A stretch of DNA of 9,417 nucleotides from a bacterium (lineage in GTDB: Bacteria; JAUVQV01; DATDCY01), in assembly GCA_036524115.1 (NCBI GenBank), contig DATDCY010000090.1, positions 1 through 9,417 on the forward strand. Direction: 5' to 3'. Positions 1-6,400 of the stretch are shown piece after piece. The position numbers were made by a program, and so were the translations under genes. Under the pieces are notes generated by a model, which worked only from the letters and a program-made list of their open reading frames with translations, was not told the DNA's origin and searched no databases. Position 1 is the stretch's first letter; each line of letters opens with the position of its first letter.

Positions 1-24
1 GGCACGAGGCGCTCGAGCCGTGCC
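1..24. repeat. Inverted repeat at left window edge
   Basis: GGCACG at 1-6 is the exact reverse complement of CGTGCC at 19-24, giving a 6-bp stem with a 12-base loop that itself contains the palindrome GCTCGAGC (11-18). It could be the terminator of a gene lying to the left or an operator. It is cut by the window edge, so the stem may be longer. There is no T-tract. Confidence 0.35.
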
Positions 25-42
25 CGAGCCCGGCGGGCGCCA

Positions 43-54
43 GGGCGGCCGCCC
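43..54. repeat. 12-bp perfect palindrome GGGCGGCCGCCC
   Basis: A perfect palindrome lies between the left edge and the histidine kinase gene. In DNA this GC-rich such palindromes arise easily by chance. It may be part of a terminator for an upstream gene: a frame entering from the left edge (frame 3) ends in TAG at 60-62, shortly after it. That frame has only 19 codons in the window and no recognisable content. Confidence 0.25.
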
Positions 55-76
55 GCCCCTAGAACCGCCCGCAGAC

Positions 77-105
77 TTGCCCGGCCGCTCGGCCCGGAGT
101 ATACG
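77..105 (+). promoter_or_regulatory. Candidate sigma70-type promoter of the two-component operon
   Basis: TTGCCC (77-82) and TATACG (100-105) are separated by exactly 17 bp, matching 4/6 and 5/6 of the housekeeping consensus. The expected start of transcription (around 112) is only about 3 bases before the ATG at 115, so a transcript from it would be almost leaderless and would lose the AAGGGGG sequence at 106-112. Either the gene is read leaderless or this match is fortuitous. Confidence 0.4.
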
Positions 106-114
106 AAGGGGGCC

Positions 115-1055
115 ATGCAGGGCGGGCACTCGCAGCAGATCGACCGGATCCGGCGCAGTCTGAGCCTGGTCCCGCCGTTCGTCACGCTCTCGGTGGGCGT
201 GGTCCTCCCGGTGCTGCTCTCGACGGCGGCGGGCATCGTCGCCATCGTCGCCGGCGAGGGCTCGCTGACGCTGGTGCTGGGCGTCCTCGTGGTCTGCTTC
301 ACGGTCGCGGCCATCGGCGGCGCCGTGATCCTCTACGTGCTCCTCGGCCGCCGCGCCCGCCTGGTGCGGCTGCAGTCCGACCTGCTCGCGAACGTCACCC
401 ACGAGCTGCGCACGCCGCTGGCGGCGATCCGCGTGCACGCGCAGACGCTGCAGTCCGGCCTCCTCGCCGCGGAGCCGGCGAAGGCGCAGGAGAGCCTGCG
501 CACGATCGTGCGCGAGACCGAGTGGCTCGACGCCATGGTCGACCGCGTGCTCAGCTGGCGCGCCGCCGCGCGCGACCGCGGTTCGCCGCACTGGGCGACG
601 GGCCCCATCGGGCCGGTGCTCGAGGAGACCGTCGCGCGCTTCAGGCGGATGGTGCCCCCCGACGAGGGCGAGGTGGCCCTCGCGTGCGAGAGCGCCGCCG
701 CCGTCCGCCACGACCCGGGCGCCCTCGCGCAGGCGCTCCTCAACCTCCTCGTCAACGCCTGGAAGTACTCCGCGCCGCCCCGCCGGATCAGCGTGGAGGC
801 CCGCGACGAGGGTCCGCAGGTGCTCGTCGCCGTCGCGGACAACGGCATCGGCATCCCGGCCCGGGAGGTGAAGCGCGTCTTCGAGCCCTTCTATCGCGTG
901 CTGGGCGCCGGCAGCGCCGGCACCGGGCTCGGGCTGGCCATCGTGCTCCACACCGTCAGGGAGATGGGTGGGACGATCACCGTGGACTCCCGGGAGGGCG
1001 TGGGCAGCCGCTTCACGATCCGGCTGCCGCGCGCGTCCGCCGCCGGGGACGCGCC

Positions 1056-1059
<4 letters not shown>
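115..1059 (+). CDS. Membrane sensor histidine kinase without a periplasmic domain
   Basis: This 314-residue protein is a transmembrane histidine kinase that would autophosphorylate on a His and pass the phosphate to the response regulator encoded next to it. Two hydrophobic segments (about residues 21-46 and 51-77) are joined by only a few residues (GEGS), so there is essentially no extracytoplasmic sensor. No HAMP domain fits between the second segment and the kinase core. The DHp domain carries the H-box HELRTPL with phospho-acceptor His96. The ATPase domain shows the N-box (LLNLLVNAWKYS, Asn214), G1 box DNGIGIP (242-248), F-box FEPFYR (256-261) and G2 box GTGLGLAI (269-276). The ATG at 115 follows AAGGGGG. 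The frame stays open to the left edge, but that part is Arg/Ala/Pro-rich and contains no ATG or GTG. The last codons overlap the regulator gene by ATGA. The family assignment is certain. The stimulus is unknown; an intramembrane or partner-protein signal is inferred. Confidence 0.93.
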
Positions 1060-1762
<703 letters not shown>

Positions 1763-1772
<10 letters not shown>

Positions 1773-1785
1773 CGGCTACCGGCCC
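1763..1785. terminator. Hairpin across two converging stop codons
   Basis: CCGGT (1766-1770) pairs with ACCGG (1778-1782) around a 7-base loop. After one mismatch the outer GG (1763-1764) pairs with CC (1784-1785). The structure contains both the TGA of the response regulator (1770-1772) and the TAG of the minus-strand TPR gene (1776-1778). It could act on either transcript, but there is no T-tract on either side, so it is at best a weak terminator. Confidence 0.3.
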
Positions 1786-3614
1786 GGCGCAGGCGAGCCG
1801 CCCGCGAGCTGCGCAAGCCTCTCCCGGGCCGCGGCGTAACCCGGGTCGAGTCGCAGCGCCTCGCGAAAGCGGGTGGTCGCCTCGTCGCGCCGTCCCCGCC
1901 CGAGAAGGTAGATGCCCAGGTTGTACTGAGCACTGGGGTTGGAGGAGTCGAGTCGCACCGCCTCCGCGAGGTGGCTGCCGGCCTCCTCAAAGCGGCCCGC
2001 AGCGAACAGCGAGACGGCAAGGTTGTTGTGCGCCTCGGGGAAGTCCGGCTCGAGCCGCAGCGCCTCGCGGAACTGGTCCTCCGCTTCGCGCCGCCTCCCG
2101 AGCGCGCTGAGCGCCTGCCCGACGCCGTACGCGAACCGGGCGTCGCGCGGGGAGAGGCGCGCAGCCGTCCGATAGTGGTCGAATGCGCGCTTGGCGTTGC
2201 CCGCGCCGAGCAGAACGTTGCCGACGTTGAAGTGGGCGTGCGAGTAGTCGGGATGGAGCCGGAGCGCCCGCTCGTAATGGGCGAATGCTTCCTCCGGCCG
2301 GCCCCGGTCGGCCAGGAAGACCCCCAGGTCGTTCTCGGCCAACCAGTTGTCCTCCGTCACGGCGAGAGCGTGCCGAAAGAGGGTCCCGCTGTCACGCCAG
2401 TAGCCGGCCTGCGCGACGGTTGCCACGACAAGGGCGGACACCCCGGCGACCGCGGCGACGGCCAGCGCCGTGGCGCACCGGCGCCTCCCGGCCGCCAGAT
2501 CGCGCAGCCCCCACGCCGCCGCGACGAAGACCCCGACGAGAGGGACGTAGGTGTAGCGGTCAGCGTGCCCCTGGGCGCCGACCTGGACGAGGCCGATCAC
2601 CGGCACGAGGGTCCCGACGTACCAGAGCCAGCCGACGGGCAGGTAGGGGAAGCGCCGCCCGGCGCGGATCGCCGCCGCGCTCAGGGCAACGAGGGCCGCA
2701 GTACAGCTCAGCACGAGGCCCGTCTGCAGTGTACTCTCCGGATGGGGGTAGTAGACGGCGAGGCCGCTCGGCCAGATCGTCTTGCCAAGATACACGAGAT
2801 AGGAGACAGCGGCGTTGGCCGCGCGCACCCCGAAATCCACGTGCGCCCAGCTCGCGACCGCGTTGCCGCGGCGCTGGGCGACGAGGGTCACGGCCGCCGA
2901 GGCCGCCGCCAGCACACACAGCGGGAATTTCTCGAGTACGAGGCCGGAGAGCGGCCTCGCGCCTGCCGGCGCCGCCTCACCCGCCCGGGCCGGGCGCCTG
3001 AGGCGGCCAAGGGGCCAGCAATCGAGGAGCAGCAGGACGAAGGGGAGGCTCACAAGCATCGGCTTGGCCGCCAGGCCCAACGCGTACGACACCGCCACAG
3101 CGAGGAAGCGGCGCGGGCCCGGCCGACGGGCATACTGCGTGTAGGCGGCAAGGGTCAGCACCCAGAAGAGCGCCGAGAGGACGTCCTTGCGCTCGGAAGC
3201 CCAGGCCACGGACTCCACGTGCAGCGGGTGCACCGCGAAGAGCGCCGCGGCCGCGGCGCTCGGCCAGAGCGCCGCCGTCGCACGTTCGAGAAGCGTGAAC
3301 AGGAGCAAGGCGCTCACGAGGTGGAGAAGCAGGCCGACGAAATGGTGCCCGGAAGCGTTCATGCCGAAGAGGGTCACGTCGATCATGTGCGACAACCACG
3401 TGAGCGGGTGCCAGTTCCCGGCGTGGAAGGTCCCGAGCGCCCAGGCCGCCCCGTTCCAGCTGAGTCCCCTGGTCACCGCCGGGTTGTGCGTGATGTACTG
3501 GTCGTCGTCAATACCGACGAAACCGTTGCCGAGTACGGGCCAGTACGCAGACAGCGTGATCGCCGCGAGAAGAACGAGAATGATCCGGGACTGCGCGCGG
3601 CGCCGCGGCGTCAC
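1776..3614 (-). CDS. Polytopic membrane protein with C-terminal TPR repeats, TMTC/GT-C-like
   Basis: This 612-residue protein has an N-terminal multi-pass membrane part (about residues 10-402, roughly ten hydrophobic helices) and five consecutive 34-residue TPR units (424-457, 458-491, 492-525, 526-559, 560-593). The first loop carries an acidic motif IDDDQYITHN (35-44). Further conserved blocks are HPLHVESVAWASERKDVLS (129-147), WPSGLAVYYP (281-290) and ADRYTYVPLVG (351-361). This layout matches bacterial relatives of the eukaryotic TMTC O-mannosyltransferases and the GT-C fold, where the acidic loop residues sit at the active site. Glycosyl transfer from a lipid-linked sugar is therefore the best guess, with the TPRs probably periplasmic and binding the acceptor. 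The start is GTG at 3614, preceded by GAGGGC, 7 bp after the dehydrogenase stop, so it is the last gene of that operon. The enzymatic role is inferred; the TPR and membrane architecture are seen directly. Confidence 0.85.
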   Translation of the reverse strand: MTPRRRAQSRIILVLLAAITLSAYWPVLGNGFVGIDDDQYITHNPAVTRGLSWNGAAWALGTFHAGNWHPLTWLSHMIDVTLFGMNASGHHFVGLLLHLVSALLLFTLLERATAALWPSAAAAALFAVHPLHVESVAWASERKDVLSALFWVLTLAAYTQYARRPGPRRFLAVAVSYALGLAAKPMLVSLPFVLLLLDCWPLGRLRRPARAGEAAPAGARPLSGLVLEKFPLCVLAAASAAVTLVAQRRGNAVASWAHVDFGVRAANAAVSYLVYLGKTIWPSGLAVYYPHPESTLQTGLVLSCTAALVALSAAAIRAGRRFPYLPVGWLWYVGTLVPVIGLVQVGAQGHADRYTYVPLVGVFVAAAWGLRDLAAGRRRCATALAVAAVAGVSALVVATVAQAGYWRDSGTLFRHALAVTEDNWLAENDLGVFLADRGRPEEAFAHYERALRLHPDYSHAHFNVGNVLLGAGNAKRAFDHYRTAARLSPRDARFAYGVGQALSALGRRREAEDQFREALRLEPDFPEAHNNLAVSLFAAGRFEEAGSHLAEAVRLDSSNPSAQYNLGIYLLGRGRRDEATTRFREALRLDPGYAAARERLAQLAGGSPAPGR

Positions 3615-3621
3615 CGCGCCC

Positions 3622-4641
3622 TCAGGGCTCGACGATCACCTTGATGGACTCGCCGCCGGCCGCCACGGTCGCGAAGGCCTCCCCGATGCGCTCGAGCGGG
3701 AAGCGGTGCGTGATCATCTCCGCGACCGGAACGCGCCGCGCCCGGATCAGCTCCAGGGCGGTCGCCAGGTCCGCGCCGGCCGCGCCGTAGGACGTCTGCA
3801 GCGTGATCTCGCGCCGCCAGATCTCGGGGAACGGAATCACGGCCGCGCCCTCCTGGTCCGGCGCGCCGAAGAAGAGCACCGTGCCGCCGCTCGCGACCAG
3901 GCGCATCGACTGGTTCACCGCCGCCGTCGCGCCCGTGCAGACGATGACGCGGTCCGCCATGCGCCCCCCCGTCGCCGACGCCACCTGCGCGGGGACCTCG
4001 GGACCCGCGCAGAACGCCGCCGCCGCGCCGAAGCGCCGCGCCGCCTCGAGCCGCCAGGGGTGGACGTCCGTCGCCAGGATCGTCCCGGCGCCCAGCGCGC
4101 GCGCCAGCGCGATGTGCAGCAGGCCCGAGATGCCGCTGCCCATCACCAGCACCGCGTCGCCGGGTCCGACGCGCGCCAGCCGCTGCGCGCGCACGACGCA
4201 CCCCAGCGGCTCGGCGAACGTCCCCTCCTCGAACGTGACCCCCTCCGGCAGCCGGAACACCCCGCGATCCGTCTGCAGCGGCGGCACGCGCACGAACTCG
4301 GTGAACCCGCCCGGGTCGAAGTTCGTCGTGTGCAGCGTCTGGCAGGCGGTGTGGTGGCCGCCGCGGCACGCCGGGCAGGTGTTGCAGGGGACGTGGTGCG
4401 TCACCGCGACGCGGTCGCCGACCTTCCACGCCGTGACGCCCTCGCCGATCTCCGCCACCGTCCCCGCGACCTCGTGGCCGAGCACGAGCGGCGCCTTCTT
4501 GATGCGGTACCACTCGAGGACGTCGGAGCCGCAGACGCCGGAGGCGACGATGCGCACGACGATCTCGCCGGGGCCGGCGGCCGGCCGCGGGCGCTCCTCG
4601 ATCCGCAGGTCGCTGTTGGAGTAGTAGACGCCCGCGCGCAT
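3622..4641 (-). CDS. Zinc-dependent medium-chain alcohol/polyol dehydrogenase
   Basis: This 339-residue protein belongs to the medium-chain dehydrogenase/reductase superfamily (sorbitol/threonine dehydrogenase-like), which oxidises a hydroxyl to a carbonyl with NAD(P). The catalytic zinc site is visible: Cys37 in GVCGSD, His56-Glu57 in LGHEVAGTV and Glu144 in FAEPLGC. The structural zinc lobe has four cysteines (86, 89, 92, 100). The Rossmann domain has GSGISG (168-173), and Asp192 at the end of the second strand points to NAD rather than NADP. Length and all key residues are normal, so it should be active. ATG at 4641 lies 33 bp after the LsrF-like gene and the stop is 7 bp before the TPR gene, consistent with one transcript. 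The substrate cannot be read from the sequence. Pairing with a class I aldolase/thiolase suggests a phosphorylated or sugar-like hydroxy compound. Confidence 0.92.
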   Translation of the reverse strand: MRAGVYYSNSDLRIEERPRPAAGPGEIVVRIVASGVCGSDVLEWYRIKKAPLVLGHEVAGTVAEIGEGVTAWKVGDRVAVTHHVPCNTCPACRGGHHTACQTLHTTNFDPGGFTEFVRVPPLQTDRGVFRLPEGVTFEEGTFAEPLGCVVRAQRLARVGPGDAVLVMGSGISGLLHIALARALGAGTILATDVHPWRLEAARRFGAAAAFCAGPEVPAQVASATGGRMADRVIVCTGATAAVNQSMRLVASGGTVLFFGAPDQEGAAVIPFPEIWRREITLQTSYGAAGADLATALELIRARRVPVAEMITHRFPLERIGEAFATVAAGGESIKVIVEP

Positions 4642-4674
4642 GGCCCCGTCCGCAGCCCGACCGCCGCCGGCGCG

Positions 4675-5499
4675 CTAGCGCTTCGCGCGCGCCTTGGGGC
4701 GGGCCTTGCGCGACGCCGAGCGCTTGAGCGACTTGAACAGCTCGTAGGCCTGCGCCGCCGTCGCCCCGCCGTGCACGACCGCGCGCACCGCCTGGATCAT
4801 CGCCACGGGCGACTCCGACTGGAAGATGTTGCGCCCCATGTCGACGCCGCTCGCGCCGTCGCGCACCGCATTCGCCGCCAGTTCGAGCGCCTCCTTCTCC
4901 GGGAGCTTCTTGCCGCCGGCGATGACGACCGGCACCGGGCAGGTGCGCACGAGGCGCTCGAAGTTGTCGCAGTAGTAGGTCTTGACGAAGTGCGCGCCCA
5001 GCTCGGCCGCGATCCGGCAGGCGAGCGAGAGGTAGCGCACGTCGCGGACCATGTCCTTGCCGACCGCGGTCACCGCGAGCACGGGGATGCCGTGCCGCTC
5101 GCCCTCGTCGACGAGCTGCGCCAGCGACATCAGCGTCTGGCGCTCGTGCGGCGCGCCGACGTAGATCGAGAGCGCGACGCCGGCGGCGTTGAGGCGCACG
5201 GCGTCCTCCATCGTCGTCACGATCCCCTCGTTCGAGAGCTCGGAGAGGATACTCGTCCCGCCCGAGACGCGCAGCACGATCGGCGTGTCGACCCGCGGGT
5301 CGACGGAGGAGCGCAGCACGCCCCGCGTGAGCATCAGGGTGTCGGCGTACGCGGCCAGCGGCGCGATCGTCGCGCCGGGATCCTCAAGTCCGGTCGTCGG
5401 CCCGAGGAAGTAGCCGTGGTCGACGGCGAGCATGACGGTCCGGCCGGTCGCCGGGCGGATGATCCGCGCCAGACGGTTCTTCAGTCCCCACGATGACAT
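4675..5499 (-). CDS. lsrF: LsrF-like 3-hydroxy-5-phosphonooxypentane-2,4-dione thiolase / class I aldolase family
   Basis: This 274-residue TIM-barrel enzyme closely resembles E. coli LsrF (about 291 residues) along its whole length. Shared blocks include [19 protein letters not shown] (21-39), TRGVLRS (58-64), SILSELSNE (83-91), VGKDMVRD (146-153), KTYY (173-176), [10 protein letters not shown] (192-201) and [11 protein letters not shown] (218-228). Lys173 in VKTYY corresponds to the Schiff-base lysine of LsrF (Lys203). In E. coli LsrF performs the last step of AI-2 breakdown, moving an acetyl group to CoA. No other lsr gene is nearby, so the real substrate here may differ; DhnA-type aldolases are the neighbouring family. 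The ATG at 5499 is chosen because AGGAGG lies 8 bp before it and the conserved [11 protein letters not shown] begins there. A longer frame from 5604 would cover the promoter. The C-terminal tail (256-274) is unusually rich in Lys/Arg. It is first in an operon with the dehydrogenase and TPR genes. Confidence 0.87.
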   Translation of the reverse strand: MSSWGLKNRLARIIRPATGRTVMLAVDHGYFLGPTTGLEDPGATIAPLAAYADTLMLTRGVLRSSVDPRVDTPIVLRVSGGTSILSELSNEGIVTTMEDAVRLNAAGVALSIYVGAPHERQTLMSLAQLVDEGERHGIPVLAVTAVGKDMVRDVRYLSLACRIAAELGAHFVKTYYCDNFERLVRTCPVPVVIAGGKKLPEKEALELAANAVRDGASGVDMGRNIFQSESPVAMIQAVRAVVHGGATAAQAYELFKSLKRSASRKARPKARAKR

Positions 5500-5507
5500 C
5501 GTTTGCG

Positions 5508-5513
5508 CCTCCT
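5508..5513 (-). promoter_or_regulatory. Strong ribosome binding site AGGAGG of the lsrF-like gene
   Basis: The plus strand reads CCTCCT, i.e. AGGAGG on the minus strand, 8 bp from the ATG at 5499. It fixes the start of the lsrF-like gene against the longer open frame. Confidence 0.85.
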
Positions 5514-5522
5514 GTTGTCGTC

Positions 5523-5538
5523 GGCCCCGGCGGGGGCC
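5523..5538 (-). other. GC-rich hairpin in the lsrF leader
   Basis: GGCCCC and GGGGCC form a perfect 6-bp stem around a 4-base loop. It lies inside the predicted leader of the lsrF mRNA, about 10 bases before the Shine-Dalgarno sequence. It could stabilise the mRNA or affect initiation or elongation. No U-tract follows, so it is not a classical attenuator. Confidence 0.4.
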
Positions 5539-5566
5539 GTTTCCCGCGGTTTCCCCGTAGGTCGGG

Positions 5567-5595
5567 GTTATAGAAGCGCCGCCGCATGCTGTCAA
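5567..5595 (-). promoter_or_regulatory. Near-consensus sigma70 promoter of the lsrF operon
   Basis: On the minus strand TTGACA (5595-5590) and TATAAC (5572-5567) are exactly 17 bp apart, matching 6/6 and 5/6 of the consensus. The predicted transcript starts near 5560, giving a leader of about 60 bases with a GC hairpin and an AGGAGG ribosome site. In such GC-rich DNA a match this good is unlikely to be chance. Confidence 0.8.
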
Positions 5596-5637
5596 GCCGG
5601 CCACGCCGTGGCTCGCGCGGGGCGGCAGGCCGGACCC

Positions 5638-5666
5638 TTGTCGGCGGCCGCGAAAGCCGCTAGGAT
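5638..5666 (+). promoter_or_regulatory. Candidate promoter of the 85-residue protein gene
   Basis: TTGTCG (5638-5643) and TAGGAT (5661-5666) are 17 bp apart, each matching 4/6 of the consensus. Transcription would start near 5673, leaving a leader of about 36 bases that includes GAGGAG (5697-5702). The two divergent promoters are separate, with -35 boxes about 42 bp apart. Confidence 0.5.
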
Positions 5667-5708
5667 GCGGCCATCCGGTGACGGCCCGCTCAGGGCGAGG
5701 AGACCAGC

Positions 5709-5966
5709 ATGCAGCCGAAGGCCGAACAGCTCCCGATCGCGCAGTCGCGCAAGTACCGCGTCCGGGTCCGCACGCAGAACGCCGAGTACGAGGGGATCTT
5801 CTTCTCGCCGTACCCGGACCGCCGGCTCTCGGAGGTCCTCACCAAGCTCGAGCAGTTCCTCAACCTCAAGGAGGCGCGGGACGTCGAGACCGGGGAGACC
5901 TTCCCCTTCATGGTGATCGCCAAGCACTCCATCCAGACCATCAAAGTCGTCGAGGAGTGGGACTAG
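5709..5966 (+). CDS. Small conserved-looking protein of unknown function
   Basis: I do not firmly recognise this 85-residue protein. It looks soluble, with no signal peptide or membrane helix. It alternates predicted beta strands (about 15-21, 26-32, 67-72, 76-82) around a short helix beginning at RRLSEVL (38-44) and the segment QFLNLKEA (49-56). The pattern of a basic strand, a Gly-containing turn, an Arg-Leu-Ser helix, Phe-Leu-x-Leu and a final [14 protein letters not shown] recalls small beta-barrel (SH3/Sm-like) proteins found near chemosensory and regulatory genes in deltaproteobacteria. That is a pattern impression only. GAGGAG (5697-5702) stands 6 bp before the ATG, and a plausible promoter lies upstream. 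Codon use is as GC-biased as its neighbours. It is monocistronic, divergent from lsrF and convergent with the cytochrome gene. Confidence 0.75.
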   Translation: MQPKAEQLPIAQSRKYRVRVRTQNAEYEGIFFSPYPDRRLSEVLTKLEQFLNLKEARDVETGETFPFMVIAKHSIQTIKVVEEWD

Positions 5967-5982
5967 GCCGCTGATAACGGCC
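5966..5982 (+). terminator. Short hairpin at the end of the 85-residue protein gene
   Basis: GGCCG (5966-5970) pairs with CGGCC (5978-5982) over a 7-base loop, starting at the last base of the stop codon. The stem is short and no T-tract follows, so termination is only a possibility. Confidence 0.25.
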
Positions 5983-6009
5983 CATCGGCGGCGCCTTACC
6001 CGTGCGAGC

Positions 6010-6023
6010 CCCGCGAGTGCGGG
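6010..6023. repeat. Perfect 5-bp hairpin CCCGC/GCGGG
   Basis: CCCGC (6010-6014) pairs with GCGGG (6019-6023) over the loop GAGT. It is one of four hairpins in the 159-bp space between converging genes. Confidence 0.3.
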
Positions 6024-6033
6024 AAGTCCCTGC

Positions 6034-6051
6034 GGTGGCCACCAGGCCACC
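6034..6051. terminator. Perfect 7-bp GC hairpin between converging genes
   Basis: GGTGGCC (6034-6040) pairs exactly with GGCCACC (6045-6051) over a 4-base loop; two more pairs form outside one mismatch. It is the strongest hairpin of the gap between the plus-strand 85-residue protein gene and the minus-strand cytochrome gene, and its symmetry would let it act on both transcripts. No T-tract follows on either strand. Confidence 0.45.
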
Positions 6052-6105
6052 TCAGTCGCCGGATCGTCGCGCTCCTTGCATCTGGACCGTTCTGAGCGGC
6101 CTAGT

Positions 6106-6122
6106 GTCCCGATGCCCGGGAC
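6106..6122 (-). terminator. Hairpin just after the cytochrome gene
   Basis: GTCCCG (6106-6111) pairs with CGGGAC (6117-6122) over a 5-base loop, 3 bp downstream of the minus-strand stop codon at 6126. On the minus strand no U-run follows. On the plus strand a T-run (6133-6138) lies about 10 bases after the stem, too far for a canonical terminator. It probably marks the 3' end of the cytochrome mRNA. Confidence 0.4.
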
Positions 6123-6125
6123 GAA

Positions 6126-6371
6126 CTACTTCTTTTTTGTGGGGTCCCGGTGGCAGAGCATGCACGCGTCCTTCGGCGGGTGCTCCGGCGGCTGCGGCGC
6201 CATCTTGCCGGGCGCGTGACAGTCGCGGCACGCGGCCACCACGAGCGGGCGCGGGTGGTTGTCGTCGACCGGCACGTACCGGTGCTTGCGCTGCTGCGAG
6301 AGCATGGACAGCGCGCCGACGACGAGCAGCGCCCCCGCGGCGAACATCAGGTTCTTCTTGAGCGTCGTCAT
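6126..6371 (-). CDS. Small membrane-anchored diheme c-type cytochrome
   Basis: This 81-residue protein has a Lys-flanked hydrophobic segment (about residues 8-24), which should act as an uncleaved signal anchor or signal peptide. It has two c-type haem sites, CRDCH (Cys48, Cys51, His52) and CMLCH (Cys70, Cys73, His74). Two further histidines, His39 and His64, lie where distal ligands of a bis-His diheme protein could be, so low-potential electron transfer in the periplasm is likely. The C-terminus is a lysine run (KKK). I do not see a named family; the layout loosely recalls NapB-like or truncated multihaem proteins. ATG at 6371 follows AAGGAGA at a 10-bp distance. The gene begins 29 bp after the HD-GYP regulator and has no obvious promoter of its own, so it is probably co-transcribed. 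Haem attachment is well supported; the redox partner is unknown. Confidence 0.85.
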   Translation of the reverse strand: MTTLKKNLMFAAGALLVVGALSMLSQQRKHRYVPVDDNHPRPLVVAACRDCHAPGKMAPQPPEHPPKDACMLCHRDPTKKK

Positions 6372-6400
6372 GAACTGCCCGTCTCCTTCGCGAGGGGTGC

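Noticed and set aside
1-62. C-terminal end of an upstream gene (frame 3, TAG at 60-62)
   Set aside because: Only 19 Ala/Pro/Arg-rich codons are visible, so it cannot be told from chance.
522-1055. An N-terminal extension of the response regulator
   Set aside because: It reads the histidine kinase gene in a wrong frame; the receiver domain starts just after the ATG at 1056.
1971-3644. A 557-codon plus-strand open frame
   Set aside because: It is antisense to the TPR membrane protein and has no domain pattern; the minus strand has clear TPRs and membrane helices.
3187-5496. A 769-codon plus-strand open frame
   Set aside because: It lies opposite the TPR, dehydrogenase and lsrF genes, and its product is a low-complexity Arg/His/Asp/Ala mixture typical of antisense frames in GC-rich DNA.
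5966-6125. A tRNA gene or riboswitch in the hairpin-rich gap
   Set aside because: No cloverleaf, T-loop GTTCRA or CCA-type end could be found, and no known riboswitch core is recognisable.
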